Positions 25,236 to 33,400 of a stretch of DNA of 64,000 nt are shown here, in pieces (position 1 is the first letter of the stretch; the number at the start of each line of letters is the position of its first letter). Below the pieces are notes generated by a model, which worked only from the letters and a program-made list of their open reading frames with translations, had not been told where the DNA came from and made no database searches. This DNA is from Haloterrigena alkaliphila. GTDB taxonomy: Archaea > Halobacteriota > Halobacteria > Halobacteriales > Natrialbaceae. Position numbers and translations under genes: made by a program. The DNA lies in the NCBI RefSeq assembly GCF_017352155.2, contig NZ_CP071462.1, forward strand, positions 248,001 through 312,000. Reading direction: 5' to 3'.

Positions 25236-26650
25236 CCGTCGTCCTCCGCGCGGACGCCGTCCTCGCCGAGCGCGCCGTCTTCCCCAATTGCTCCGCCCTC
25301 TCCGATCGCTCCGCGCTCCCCGAGCGGCCCGCCGTCCCCGTGCGCCACGTCCGCTTCGTCCCCGACGTGTGGAACGGGGTGGCGACGCTCGAGTTCCTCG
25401 ATCGTCCCGACCAGCACCTCGACGCCGTGCTCGAGGCTCCGCTCGTCGACGTCGAACGTCGGCGTGTGGTGGCTGGTGGGGTGATCGGACCCGACGATCA
25501 TGTACGTCGCCAGGCCGCCCTCGTCCTGCACGCGCTCCATCAGGAAGGTGGCGTCCTCGCTCGCGCCGAAGTCGGCGGCCGGCACCACGCGGTCGATTCC
25601 CGTGACGCCCTCGGCGACCTCGCTCACCAGCGCCTGCAGTTCGGGGTCGCTGTCGGCCCGGGGCGACTCGCTGACCACCTCGACGTCGGCCCGGCAGCCG
25701 TGCATCTCCGCGGCCGACCGCATCGTGCGCTCGAGGCGGCGCTTCACGTACTCCATCAGTTCGGTGGTCTCGCCGCGCGCTTCGGCCGCCATGCTGGCGT
25801 GCTCGGCGATGACGTTGCTCGAGGTCCCCGCTTCGGCCTTCCCGACGTTCACGCGAGTCATCCCGTCACTGTGTCTGGGGATCCCGTAGGTGTTCACGAT
25901 CGCGGTCCCCATGGCGTGGATCGCGTTCGCTCCCTCGTTGGGCGCCTTCCCCGCGTGGGCGGAGGTCCCCTCGATCGTCGCGTCGATGTGACACATCGCG
26001 AGGGGTTTCTCGATGCCGGCGATCACCTCGCCCGTCGGATGGTCGAGACCGACGTGGATCGCGAGCAGGTAGTCCAGATCGTCCGCGAACCGGCTCTTGG
26101 CCATCGGGCAGCCGCCGCCGCCCGTCTCCTCGGCCGGCTGGAAGAAGACGACCAGCCGCCCCGAGAAGTCGCTCTCCGCGATGTGCTCGAGGACGGCCAG
26201 TCCCCAGGTCATGTGGGCGTCGTGGCCGCAGGCGTGCATCGTCCCGTCGATCTCGGAGCGAAAGCCCTCCGCGACGGGGACGTGTTCCGCGTCGGTCGAT
26301 TCTTCGACGAACAGCCCGTCGATGTCGACGCGCAGGCCGATCGCCGGCCCCTCGCCGCGCTCGAGGACCGCCACCGCGCCGGTGTTGCCCCCGCCCATCC
26401 GCTCGAGCAGGGCTTCGTCCGCGCCGCGCTCGCGGGCGCGCTCGAGCCAGGGCTCGAGGTCGTCGTCGGGGATGGCCATCCTATCGGCGGGGTCGTAGGC
26501 GTCGGGGCCGACGGCCAGTTCGTCGACGCCGATGGCCCGGATCTCCTCGACGAGCTGGGCCGTGGTGAAGAACTCGCGCCACGCGGGCTCGGGGTGGCGG
26601 TGGAAGCTTCGGCGAACCGTCGCGAGTCGATCCTGAATCGGCTCGGTCAT
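25232..26650 (-). CDS. M20 family amidohydrolase, AbgA-like (copy 2)
   Basis: 472 residues; paralogue of the enzyme at 18014 with the same HACGHDAH, FQPAEETGGGG, AHAGKAPNEGANA, YGIPRHSDG and late HHTPTFDVD motifs. The C-terminal 35 residues form a repetitive Gly/Glu/Asp tail (LGERGAIGEGGAIGEDGALG) absent from copy 1. It precedes and overlaps the dehydratase gene (ATGA). An N-acyl amino acid is the likely substrate; the operon order would suit deacylation followed by elimination. Confidence 0.83.
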   Translation of the reverse strand: MTEPIQDRLATVRRSFHRHPEPAWREFFTTAQLVEEIRAIGVDELAVGPDAYDPADRMAIPDDDLEPWLERARERGADEALLERMGGGNTGAVAVLERGEGPAIGLRVDIDGLFVEESTDAEHVPVAEGFRSEIDGTMHACGHDAHMTWGLAVLEHIAESDFSGRLVVFFQPAEETGGGGCPMAKSRFADDLDYLLAIHVGLDHPTGEVIAGIEKPLAMCHIDATIEGTSAHAGKAPNEGANAIHAMGTAIVNTYGIPRHSDGMTRVNVGKAEAGTSSNVIAEHASMAAEARGETTELMEYVKRRLERTMRSAAEMHGCRADVEVVSESPRADSDPELQALVSEVAEGVTGIDRVVPAADFGASEDATFLMERVQDEGGLATYMIVGSDHPTSHHTPTFDVDERSLEHGVEVLVGTIEELERRHPVPHVGDEADVAHGDGGPLGERGAIGEGGAIGEDGALGEDGVRAEDDG

Positions 26651-26680
26651 GCGGGTAGCTAACGCGGTCGATCTCCTTAA

Positions 26681-26712
26681 CTGTACACAATAGATGTTTA
26701 CGACGAATACGC
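26681..26712 (-). promoter_or_regulatory. Operator-like words before the M20-dehydratase operon
   Basis: In the 124-base divergent spacer, the minus strand reads GCGTATTCGTCGTAAAC and then CTATTGTGTACAG, about 30-60 bases before the ATG at 26650. TTGTGTA and GTATTC words also occur at the promoters of the neighbouring catabolic genes. The site may also serve the divergent dehydrogenase gene at 26775. Confidence 0.4.
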
Positions 26713-26774
26713 AAAAAGGATAAGAGAACCGGTGACAACCCTATAGTATCGCGTCGTATCGACGCGGACCACCG

Positions 26775-27746
26775 ATGAGCACGAATCCGGACGTCGTCGT
26801 CCTCCGAGAGGGGACGGAAGGGCTGTCGATGGAATCGTACACCGAGACGCTGCGCGAGCGGTTACCCGACCGCGAGGTCGCGCTCGCCCGGACTCCCAGG
26901 GACGAACGCGAACTCGTCCCGCAGGCGCGGGTGGCGACCGGTATCTCGCTCGAGGAAGCCCTCCTCGAGGAGGCCGACCGACTCGAACTGTTCGCGTGTA
27001 CGTTCGCCGGCACCGACCACCTCCCGACGGACGCGCTGGCCGACCGCGGCGTCGCCGTGACGAACGCGGGCGGGATCCACGCGCCCGGCATCGCCGAGCA
27101 GTCGATCGGGAACATGCTCGTGTTCGCGCGGAACCTCCACGAGGGCTGGCGCCGCAAGCAGAACCACGAATGGCGCCACTTCCAGTCGTCCGAGTTCACC
27201 GACAGCACCGTCACGATCGTCGGCCTCGGCTCGATCGGCCAGGAGATCGTCCAGCGACTCGAGGGGTTCGAGATCGAGACGATCGGCATCCGCTACACGC
27301 CCGAGAAGGGCGGCCCGACCGACGAGGTGCTCGGCTTCGACGAGGACGATATTCACGAAGCCTTTGCCCGGAGCGACTACGTCGTCCTCGCCTGTCCGCT
27401 CAACGACCTGACGCGCGGGCTGGTCGGCGAGGCCGAACTGGCGACGCTCCCGCCGAACGCCGTCGTCGTCAACGCCGCTCGCGGGGGCATCGTCGACACC
27501 GACGCGCTCGTCTCGGCGCTACAGACGGAGGGCATCCGCGGGGCCGCGCTGGACGTCACCGATCCCGAACCGCTGCCCAACGACCACGAGCTCTGGGACC
27601 TCGAGAACTGTCTCATCACGCCCCACACCGGCGGCCACACGCCGAAACACTGGGATCGGCTGGCCGACATCGTCGCGCACAATGTCGACGCGCTCGAGGA
27701 GGGCGGGGACCTCGAGAACGTCGTCCGTCGACCCGACTCGAACTGA
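26775..27746 (+). CDS. D-2-hydroxyacid dehydrogenase (NAD-dependent)
   Basis: 323 residues. The Rossmann nucleotide loop is VGLGSIGQ, followed by NAARGGIVDTDAL, the catalytic His in TPHTGGHTP and the DVTDPEPLP block, all in the order seen in the 2-hydroxyacid dehydrogenase family. It reversibly reduces a 2-oxoacid to a D-2-hydroxyacid. It is divergent from the M20/dehydratase operon, so it may act on the oxoacid made by the dehydratase or by the transaminases. Substrate cannot be read from sequence. Confidence 0.88.
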   Translation: MSTNPDVVVLREGTEGLSMESYTETLRERLPDREVALARTPRDERELVPQARVATGISLEEALLEEADRLELFACTFAGTDHLPTDALADRGVAVTNAGGIHAPGIAEQSIGNMLVFARNLHEGWRRKQNHEWRHFQSSEFTDSTVTIVGLGSIGQEIVQRLEGFEIETIGIRYTPEKGGPTDEVLGFDEDDIHEAFARSDYVVLACPLNDLTRGLVGEAELATLPPNAVVVNAARGGIVDTDALVSALQTEGIRGAALDVTDPEPLPNDHELWDLENCLITPHTGGHTPKHWDRLADIVAHNVDALEEGGDLENVVRRPDSN

Positions 27747-28015
27747 GCGGCGTCGTCTGATACCCGAGTTGCGATCCGTTCGATGGACTCGAGCGTGGTG
27801 ACTGTGTCCACGATTCGTTCGCTCGTCTCGGCTCCAAATTGACAGAAACGGAACGCCGTCGACTTCTCCGGCGCTGTGAGACCAGTCGCGAGAATGTCGG
27901 TTCGATCTAATCGTTGGCGAAAGATAGGATACATGGAATACTCCCGTACACACCCATATTCCATACGAATGATACGACAAATACATTTTTGCCGATGCGG
28001 ACTCTTCTCACAGGT

Positions 28016-28366
28016 ATGTCCATCGACATCGAGGAGTTCGAGGAGCGCACGTCGGCGGAACTCGAGGAGCCGAGCAACGCCGAACGAGTGCTCCGGTTCC
28101 TCTTCGAAAACAGGGACAAGGCGTGGAAGGCGTCGACGATCGCCGACCGATCGAACGTCAACGAAAACTCGATTTCGGCGGTACTGAACCGGCTAAAGGA
28201 GCAGGAACTCGTCCGCCACAAGGGGTCGTACTGGGCTATTACGGACGACACGGAGCGACTTCGTCGTGCCCACCAGTTCCATCGGACGATCCAGCGGTTC
28301 AACGAACTTTACGGTGAGGAAGACCGCGACGAGTGGATCGAGGCGAGCGAACGCGCAGACGAATGA
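28016..28366 (+). CDS. Winged-helix antitoxin-like protein
   Basis: 116 residues from ATG 28016. The N-terminal 20 residues are acidic, and residues 22-85 form a winged helix-turn-helix (AERVLRFLFENRDKAWKASTIADRSNVNENSISAVLNRLKEQELV) like MarR-type regulators. The next gene, a PemK-like toxin, overlaps by four bases, and both are co-oriented. I infer that this protein represses the operon and neutralises the toxin. Confidence 0.72.
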   Translation: MSIDIEEFEERTSAELEEPSNAERVLRFLFENRDKAWKASTIADRSNVNENSISAVLNRLKEQELVRHKGSYWAITDDTERLRRAHQFHRTIQRFNELYGEEDRDEWIEASERADE

Positions 28367-28704
28367 CGCACGCTCGAGGGACGATCGTCCTCGCAGACGA
28401 TCCGTTCAAAGGCGAGGGTACGAGTCGACCGTGGCTGATCGTCGGAACGGACGAGGCGCCGTTTCACGGCGAACAGTACATTGCACTCACGCTCTCGACG
28501 AAAACGTGGTACGACGAACGCGTTCCGCTCGACGCCGACGATATCGTCGATGGCGGTCTCCCGAAAGACAGTTCGATCCTCCCGTGGGCGGTCGCATCAG
28601 TCGACGCCACAAAAATCGATCGCGAGCTCGCGACGCTAGACGAGCGGGTCGTCGACGAGGTCGTCGGACGACTCGGTTCGTACATCGGTATCGAACGGTA
28701 CTGA
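28363..28704 (+). CDS. PemK/MazF-like toxin
   Basis: 113 residues. ARGTIVLADDPFKGEGTSRPWLIVG with a following EQYIALTLSTKTWYDERVPL strand set fits the PemK-like SH3-barrel fold of MazF/Kid RNases; the RPWLIV strand is the usual marker. It overlaps the wHTH gene upstream (ATGA). MazF-type toxins cleave mRNA; no catalysis has been shown for this haloarchaeal group. Confidence 0.72.
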   Translation: MTHARGTIVLADDPFKGEGTSRPWLIVGTDEAPFHGEQYIALTLSTKTWYDERVPLDADDIVDGGLPKDSSILPWAVASVDATKIDRELATLDERVVDEVVGRLGSYIGIERY

Positions 28705-28773
28705 TCTCCACGTCGGCCGACTATTCCGTCGCTCCAGAGAACCCACGTGTCTCGAGCGCCGCGTAGGTGACGA

Positions 28774-29952
28774 TCACGTCGTGAACAGCCGCCGCGGGAA
28801 ATCCGCGAGCGTCTCCGCGCCGCTGCTCGTCACGTGGAACGTCTCGCTGATCTCCATGCCGACGTCCGCCGTCCAGATGCCCGGGATCATGTGGAAGGTC
28901 ATGTCCTCCTCGAGGACCGTCTCGTCGCCGGGGCGGATGCTCGCCGTGTGTTCGCCCCAGTCCGGCGGGTAGCCCAGTCCCATCGAGTAGCCGATGCGAT
29001 CCTCCTTCTCGAGGCCGTACTGAGCGATCGTCTCCCGCCAGGCCTCCTCGACTGACTCGCAGGTGACGCCGGGTTCGACGGCGTCGAGGGCGGCCTCGAT
29101 CCCCTCGACGACGATGTCGGCGGTCTCCTCGAGTTCCGCGGGCGGGTCGCCGACGAACGTCGTGCGTGCCAACGGCGAGTGATAGCGGTGACGACAGCCC
29201 GAGAGTTCGATGATGACCGGATCGCCGTCCTCGAAGGGCCGGTCGGTCCACGTCAGGTGGGGCGTATCGGTGTGATCGCCCGAGGGCAGCAGCGGGACGA
29301 TCGACGGGTAGTCGCCGCCGTACTCGTCGGTGCCGTTGATGAGCGCGTCGTAGATGGCCGCCGCGGCCTCGTACTCGGGGACCCCCGCCTCGATTGCGTC
29401 CAGCCCCGCCTGCATGGCGTTTTCCGAGATGCGGGCCGCCTCGCGCATGTACTCGAGTTCCCGCTCGGACTTCTTGATCCGCACCCAGCCCACGAGGAGC
29501 GTCGCGTCCTCGAACTCGGCCTCGGGGAGGTTCTGTTGCAGACGCGTGTACGACTTCGCGGTGAAGTAGGCTGCGTCCATCTCGAGGCCGATGCGACCGT
29601 CCGCGACCTCGAGGTCCTCGAGGACGCCCGCGACAAAGTCCATCGGGTGCAGGTCGTACGGCGAGTGGACGTGATCGTCGCTGTACGACAGGATGCTCTC
29701 CTCGGAGAGGTTAGTGGTCGCCCGCGCGCCGCCGGCGTCCATCCCGCGGCCGATCCAGACCGGCTCGTCGCGCTCGGGCGTGACGACGACCGCCTGATGG
29801 ACGTAGAACGACCAGCCGTCGTATCCCGTGAGATAGTTCATGTTGGCCGGATCGGCGACGACGATCGCGTCGAGGTCCTCCTCGCGCAACCGCGCTTTCG
29901 TCCGCTCGACCCGACGTTCGTATTCGGCGTCGTCGAAAACGTCTCGAGACAT
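28774..29952 (-). CDS. doeA: Ectoine hydrolase-type M24 protein (DoeA/EutD-like)
   Basis: 392 residues. It belongs to the M24 (creatinase/aminopeptidase P) fold and carries segments I associate with ectoine hydrolases: NYLTGYDGWSFYVHQ, HPMDF, YGGDYPSIVPLLPSG and GLGYPPDWGEHTASIRPGDE. The usual M24 metal ligands are altered (IIELSG where D is normal), as expected for a non-peptidase member. DoeA/EutD opens the ectoine ring to N-acetyl-diaminobutyrate. The BCCT transporter, deacylases, aminotransferases and dehydratase nearby fit that pathway. A proline dipeptidase is the main alternative and is less likely. Confidence 0.82.
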   Translation of the reverse strand: MSRDVFDDAEYERRVERTKARLREEDLDAIVVADPANMNYLTGYDGWSFYVHQAVVVTPERDEPVWIGRGMDAGGARATTNLSEESILSYSDDHVHSPYDLHPMDFVAGVLEDLEVADGRIGLEMDAAYFTAKSYTRLQQNLPEAEFEDATLLVGWVRIKKSERELEYMREAARISENAMQAGLDAIEAGVPEYEAAAAIYDALINGTDEYGGDYPSIVPLLPSGDHTDTPHLTWTDRPFEDGDPVIIELSGCRHRYHSPLARTTFVGDPPAELEETADIVVEGIEAALDAVEPGVTCESVEEAWRETIAQYGLEKEDRIGYSMGLGYPPDWGEHTASIRPGDETVLEEDMTFHMIPGIWTADVGMEISETFHVTSSGAETLADFPRRLFTT

Positions 29953-29996
29953 GGTAACAGACCCTGCGACGAGGGTCCACAGGGAGCGGTAAAATT

Positions 29997-30031
29997 GTTT
30001 CGTGTATAGTGGATACAGATACTGTTTACAC
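29997..30031 (-). promoter_or_regulatory. Operator-like element upstream of the ectoine-hydrolase gene
   Basis: On the minus strand this reads GTGTAAACAGTATCTGTATCC followed by ACTATACACGAAAC, about 45-80 bases before the ATG at 29952, with AATTTTACC nearer the gene as the TATA candidate. GTGTATA and TGTATC words match the other catabolic promoters. The spacer also has to serve carS on the opposite side. Confidence 0.42.
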
Positions 30032-30168
30032 TTCAAGGCGAGGTGGGGACTGGGCCGGGAGACGGCGTCTCGAGGGGAGTCGAACGATTCCGCAGCGGAT
30101 TTCAGCGCCGTCGCCCCGCTCGAATCGAACCACCGGCGGTTAAGACACCCCGGTTCGTTCCCGCGGAC

Positions 30169-30714
30169 ATGGCAGTACTCGAGACTATCGTTATCGCGTT
30201 CTGGGCGATGTTACCTGCGTACGTGCCCAACAACGCCGCGGTGTTGGCCGGCGGCGGCCGACCGATCGACGGCGGCCGGACGTGGGGCGACAAGCGCGTG
30301 CTGGGCGACGGAAAGAGTTGGCGCGGCACCGCCGCCGGAATCATCGCCGGACTCGCCCTCGCGGGGTTTTTGACCCTCTTCGCGAGCGACGTGAGCGCCG
30401 CGACCGGGATCGACGTCCCCGAGTTCGCACCGCTGGCCGCGCTGGGCCTCGCCGGCGGCGCGATGCTCGGCGACATCCTCGCCTCGTTTCTCAAGCGACG
30501 GACCGGCCGCCAGCGCGGTGCGATGTTCCCCGGCGTCGACCAGTTGGACTTCGTCGTCGTCTCCCTTCCCCTGACTGCGCTGCTGGCGCCCGACTGGTTC
30601 TTCGACGTCTTTACCTGGGCGATCGTCGCGGTCGTCGTGATCCTGACGCCGATCCTGCACGTCACGACGAATATGATCGCGTACAAGCTCGGGCTGAAGA
30701 ACGAACCTTGGTAA
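30169..30714 (+). CDS. carS: CDP-archaeol synthase (CarS)
   Basis: 181 residues with about four to five membrane helices. LPAYVPNNAAVLAGGGRPIDGG at the N-terminus, GDKRVLGDGKSWRGT, and FLKRRTGRQRGAMFPGVDQLDF are the family's conserved loops. CarS activates unsaturated archaetidic acid with CTP to give CDP-archaeol for phospholipid assembly, so it is an essential lipid gene. It follows the ectoine-hydrolase promoter divergently and is likely unrelated in function. Confidence 0.94.
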   Translation: MAVLETIVIAFWAMLPAYVPNNAAVLAGGGRPIDGGRTWGDKRVLGDGKSWRGTAAGIIAGLALAGFLTLFASDVSAATGIDVPEFAPLAALGLAGGAMLGDILASFLKRRTGRQRGAMFPGVDQLDFVVVSLPLTALLAPDWFFDVFTWAIVAVVVILTPILHVTTNMIAYKLGLKNEPW

Positions 30715-30798
30715 GGGAAACACGGTTTTGATCGATCTCGGGGATCGGTTATCGAGGCTCGAGAAACGGGTGACGATCTGACGAGCGTCCAAGTGGAT

Positions 30799-31143
30799 TC
30801 ACAGCCATTCAGTGCTGACCCGTTCGAGACCAGTAATCTGTGGCTGCGGGTAGTGTTTTGACATCTCGTGGACGATATCGGCGACGTCGGCAGGTGGTAT
30901 CGATAGCTCCGGAACGTAGAGTACAGCACGGTACGACTCGTCGTCGAACTCGAGGACGAAATCGTCGTCGTACGTGAGTATCAACCAGTCGTGATCACGC
31001 GAATACGCCGCGATTCGGTCGTCGATGGTCCCTTTTCCGAGTGTCGAAAGATAGTCGACGTGTTCCACGTCGTGACCGTAGTTTTCGAGACGAAACCCGA
31101 TCTCTTGCTCGACGTTTTCGTCGAGCAACAACCGATAGCTCAT
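30799..31143 (-). CDS. DUF5615 PIN-like toxin
   Basis: 114 residues. LLLDENVEQEIGFRLENYGHDVEHV with the later DWLILTYDDDF pattern is the Mut7-C/DUF5615 PIN-like fold, in which the clustered acidic residues coordinate a metal. It is directly downstream of the DUF433 gene with no spacer, the usual antitoxin-toxin order. Nuclease activity is inferred from the fold. Confidence 0.8.
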   Translation of the reverse strand: MSYRLLLDENVEQEIGFRLENYGHDVEHVDYLSTLGKGTIDDRIAAYSRDHDWLILTYDDDFVLEFDDESYRAVLYVPELSIPPADVADIVHEMSKHYPQPQITGLERVSTEWL

Positions 31144-31437
31144 CTATTCGTCTGTCGGCGGTGCTATCGAAGACCGTCGTCTCGCAACGTCGTCCGCCCG
31201 TTCGTGTCGTCGTTCGACGGCACGCATCTCCTCGGGGTTGGAGTGGTAGTACGCGAGTGCCTCGTATACGTCTGCGATGTCAAGACTGAACCGGTCAGCA
31301 ATCGCTTCGGGACTCCGTCCGCGCTCTTCGACTCGAGTGCGGATCTCCCGAACCGTGACTCGACTGTCGGGCAAATGGGGTTCATCGTGAATATCCGAAT
31401 CGTCCCCGGAAACGATTCGATACTGAGAGGTCGCCAT
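31144..31437 (-). CDS. DUF433 antitoxin
   Basis: 97 residues. The core SRVTVREIRTRVEERGRSPEAIADRFSLDIADVYEALAYYHSNPEEM is the DUF433 HTH-like domain, the standard partner of DUF5615 proteins. Its stop codon abuts the ATG of the DUF5615 gene. It probably binds both operator and toxin. Confidence 0.82.
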   Translation of the reverse strand: MATSQYRIVSGDDSDIHDEPHLPDSRVTVREIRTRVEERGRSPEAIADRFSLDIADVYEALAYYHSNPEEMRAVERRHERADDVARRRSSIAPPTDE

Positions 31438-31464
31438 TACTAGTGGGTATGCAGTTGATCGACT

Positions 31465-31560
31465 TCAACGGTTGGGTCGTGTTTCTCTCCGGTGACGAGT
31501 TCTGGTCAGTAACTCCGCGGAGACATCGTCGATGAGACCGAACGCGTCGATCATCGTCAT
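31465..31560 (-). pseudogene. Truncated partner gene downstream of the UPF0175 gene
   Basis: 31 codons from an ATG that overlaps the UPF0175 stop by four bases (ATGA). The product, MTMIDAFGLIDDVSAELLTR plus a basic tail, is far too short for the PIN/DUF3368-type toxin that normally follows a UPF0175 antitoxin. I interpret it as the remnant of such a toxin after deletion. An alternative is a genuine very small protein. Confidence 0.4.
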
Positions 31561-31859
31561 AACTCCCGGGCAGTCGACGCGTCCGCGTCGAGGTCTTCCG
31601 GCGACAGCTGGGACGTGAGATTGCGTTCGCGGGCGATCTGTAGCCACTCCGCGAGGTTGACGCCGGCTATTTGGGCCGCCTGGTTGACCGACACGTCACC
31701 GGTCTGGTACCGATCCACTGCGAACTGAATCCGAATGTCGGACAGCCCCTTCCTGAGGGCGCGACGGACAACCGTGCTCTTGTCGTCGCCGATAAGCTCG
31801 GCGACCGATTCCAGTTCTTCAGCATCTTCGTCGGAGACTCGAGCGCTGATCGACGGCAT
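31557..31859 (-). CDS. UPF0175 family antitoxin-like protein
   Basis: 100 residues. An N-terminal RHH-like segment (SARVSDEDAEELESVAELIGDDKSTVVRRALRKGL) is followed by the UPF0175 helix-turn-helix (DVSVNQAAQIAGVNLAEWLQIARERNL). UPF0175 proteins are usually the antitoxin of a PIN-domain toxin encoded directly downstream; here only a stub remains, so this is probably an orphan. Confidence 0.8.
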   Translation of the reverse strand: MPSISARVSDEDAEELESVAELIGDDKSTVVRRALRKGLSDIRIQFAVDRYQTGDVSVNQAAQIAGVNLAEWLQIARERNLTSQLSPEDLDADASTAREL

Positions 31860-32065
31860 GTATGCATCGTCGTAAGACGTGATACGCCGAATATCTACCG
31901 TCGTCAGACGCGCTGTCTCTGGTCGTTCTGGGTACGTGGGACAGCGAGCCGGTTGCTTGTGTTCGAGACGCGATCGAGCCTGTTCGTGAGTAATCCGACG
32001 AGCGACTCGAGCAGTTCTGGAGCGTCGTTCTCGAACGAATCGAGAGAAAAGTGGCTGGTAGTGCC

Positions 32066-32815
32066 TTATTCGGCGGTCGCAGCTGCTCCGACCTCTTCCG
32101 CCTCGGCGTCTTGCAGACGTTCCTCGGCGGCCTCGCGGTCCTCGGGATAGCCGACGTCGATCCGCCAGCCGTCCATCCGGATCGCGTCGATGGTCCGGCC
32201 CGACTGGATGAGCAGGTCGATCGCGTCCGGCAGTTCGTACTCGCCGCGGTCGCTGGGCTGGACGAGGTGACAGGCGTGGAAGATCGCCGGCGTGAAGGTG
32301 TAGAACCCCGTCATGACGAGATTGGACGGCGGATCGTCGGGTTTCTCGACGACCTCGACGATCTCGCCGTACTCGTTGGTGTCGAGGACGCCGTAGCGGG
32401 AGGCCTCCTCGTAGGGGACCTCCTCGACGAGGAACGCGGCGTCAGCGCGGTCTTCCTGCTGGCGATTGACGACGTCTCCGAGGTTCCCCCGGAAGACGTT
32501 GTCGCCCAGCATCAGCACGAAATCGTCGTCGATGTGCGGTTCGGCCTGGAGGATCGCATGGGCGAGGCCGAGCTGTTCGCGCTGGTGGGCGTACGTGATC
32601 GGCACGCCCTCGTACTCGTCGCCGTAGCGCTCGATGATCTTCTCTTTCATGTAGCCGACGACGACGACGATGTCGGTGACGCCGATCTCGAGGAGGTTGT
32701 CGAAGACGTCCTCGATGAGGGGTTTGTCGTTTACCTCGACGAGGACCTTCGGTTTATCTTCGGTGAGGGGGCGGAGGCGGGTTCCTTTTCCGGCTGCTAA
32801 AACGACTGCTTGCAT
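32066..32815 (-). CDS. aglF: Sugar-1-phosphate nucleotidyltransferase (AglF-like)
   Basis: 249 residues. The signature VLAAGKGTRLRPLT opens the protein, and LMLGDNVF and VVEKPDDPPSNLVMTGFY follow in the order of RmlA/GalU-type enzymes. It joins a sugar 1-phosphate with UTP or dTTP to an activated donor. In Haloferax the AglF relative makes UDP-glucose for the N-glycan. It marks the left edge of the glycosylation island; the aglF name is by similarity and context. Confidence 0.85.
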   Translation of the reverse strand: MQAVVLAAGKGTRLRPLTEDKPKVLVEVNDKPLIEDVFDNLLEIGVTDIVVVVGYMKEKIIERYGDEYEGVPITYAHQREQLGLAHAILQAEPHIDDDFVLMLGDNVFRGNLGDVVNRQQEDRADAAFLVEEVPYEEASRYGVLDTNEYGEIVEVVEKPDDPPSNLVMTGFYTFTPAIFHACHLVQPSDRGEYELPDAIDLLIQSGRTIDAIRMDGWRIDVGYPEDREAAEERLQDAEAEEVGAAATAE

Positions 32816-33400
32816 ATTCTATATGGTTTCAGTCGGGGATTATATGTCTTGTGAGCGACTTAGACTCGAATTCATTGGACACATCGTCGCGAGCGAACTT
32901 GAGATCTCGATATGATCGTCCTTTCGCTCGAGGGCCTCAAGGTGCTCGATCGCAGTCTTGGACGGTCAGTTAGTGACCCGCGGTTACTCATCGTCCGCAC
33001 CTCTGGTGTCGGTATCGTCGTTCTCGGATCGACCGGTCTCGCGCTCGAACGCCTCCGGCATCGGCCCAGAGTAAACCGTCGCTCCTGTCGTCGCCCGCTC
33101 TGAGCCGGCCGGCTCGTCGTTCGGCTGTTACGGCATCGCTGTCTCCGAAGCTACATCCGTCTTCAATATCGGCGGTAGGCTTCCTACGGACTCAGAGAAA
33201 CGTCTCGAGGATTTACGTACTTACTGATACTGGCGAGGCGTATCCCGAGAGAACTGGATGCGAGTACCCTTGTAGAAGGGGGAACGGATATGACGCGTAT
33301 TCCAGCGGATTGAAACCATAGCGAACGCCGTTACCCAGAGTAGAAGACCGTAGCTATTTATCTAAGGAGAAGGAGCATGGAAGGCGAATGAGTACAATCG
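32816..33400. other. Gene-free region with a possible gene tail
   Basis: 585 bases between AglF-like and flippase genes. On the minus strand an open frame at 32984-33127 (47 codons, no good start) ends in an acidic, haloarchaeal-looking tail (PEAFERETGRSENDDTD, GADDE), which may be the end of a lost gene. I do not recognise it. The rest is AT-richer and shows no repeats or RNA gene. Confidence 0.35.

Noticed and set aside
28774-29952. Xaa-Pro dipeptidase annotation for the M24 protein
   Set aside because: The metal-ligand positions of true peptidases are altered and ectoine-hydrolase-type segments are present, so DoeA/EutD is the better call.
32912-33103. 63-codon plus-strand frame in the 32.8-33.4 kb gap
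   Set aside because: Basic, Arg/Ser-rich product without similarity; the opposite strand is more protein-like.
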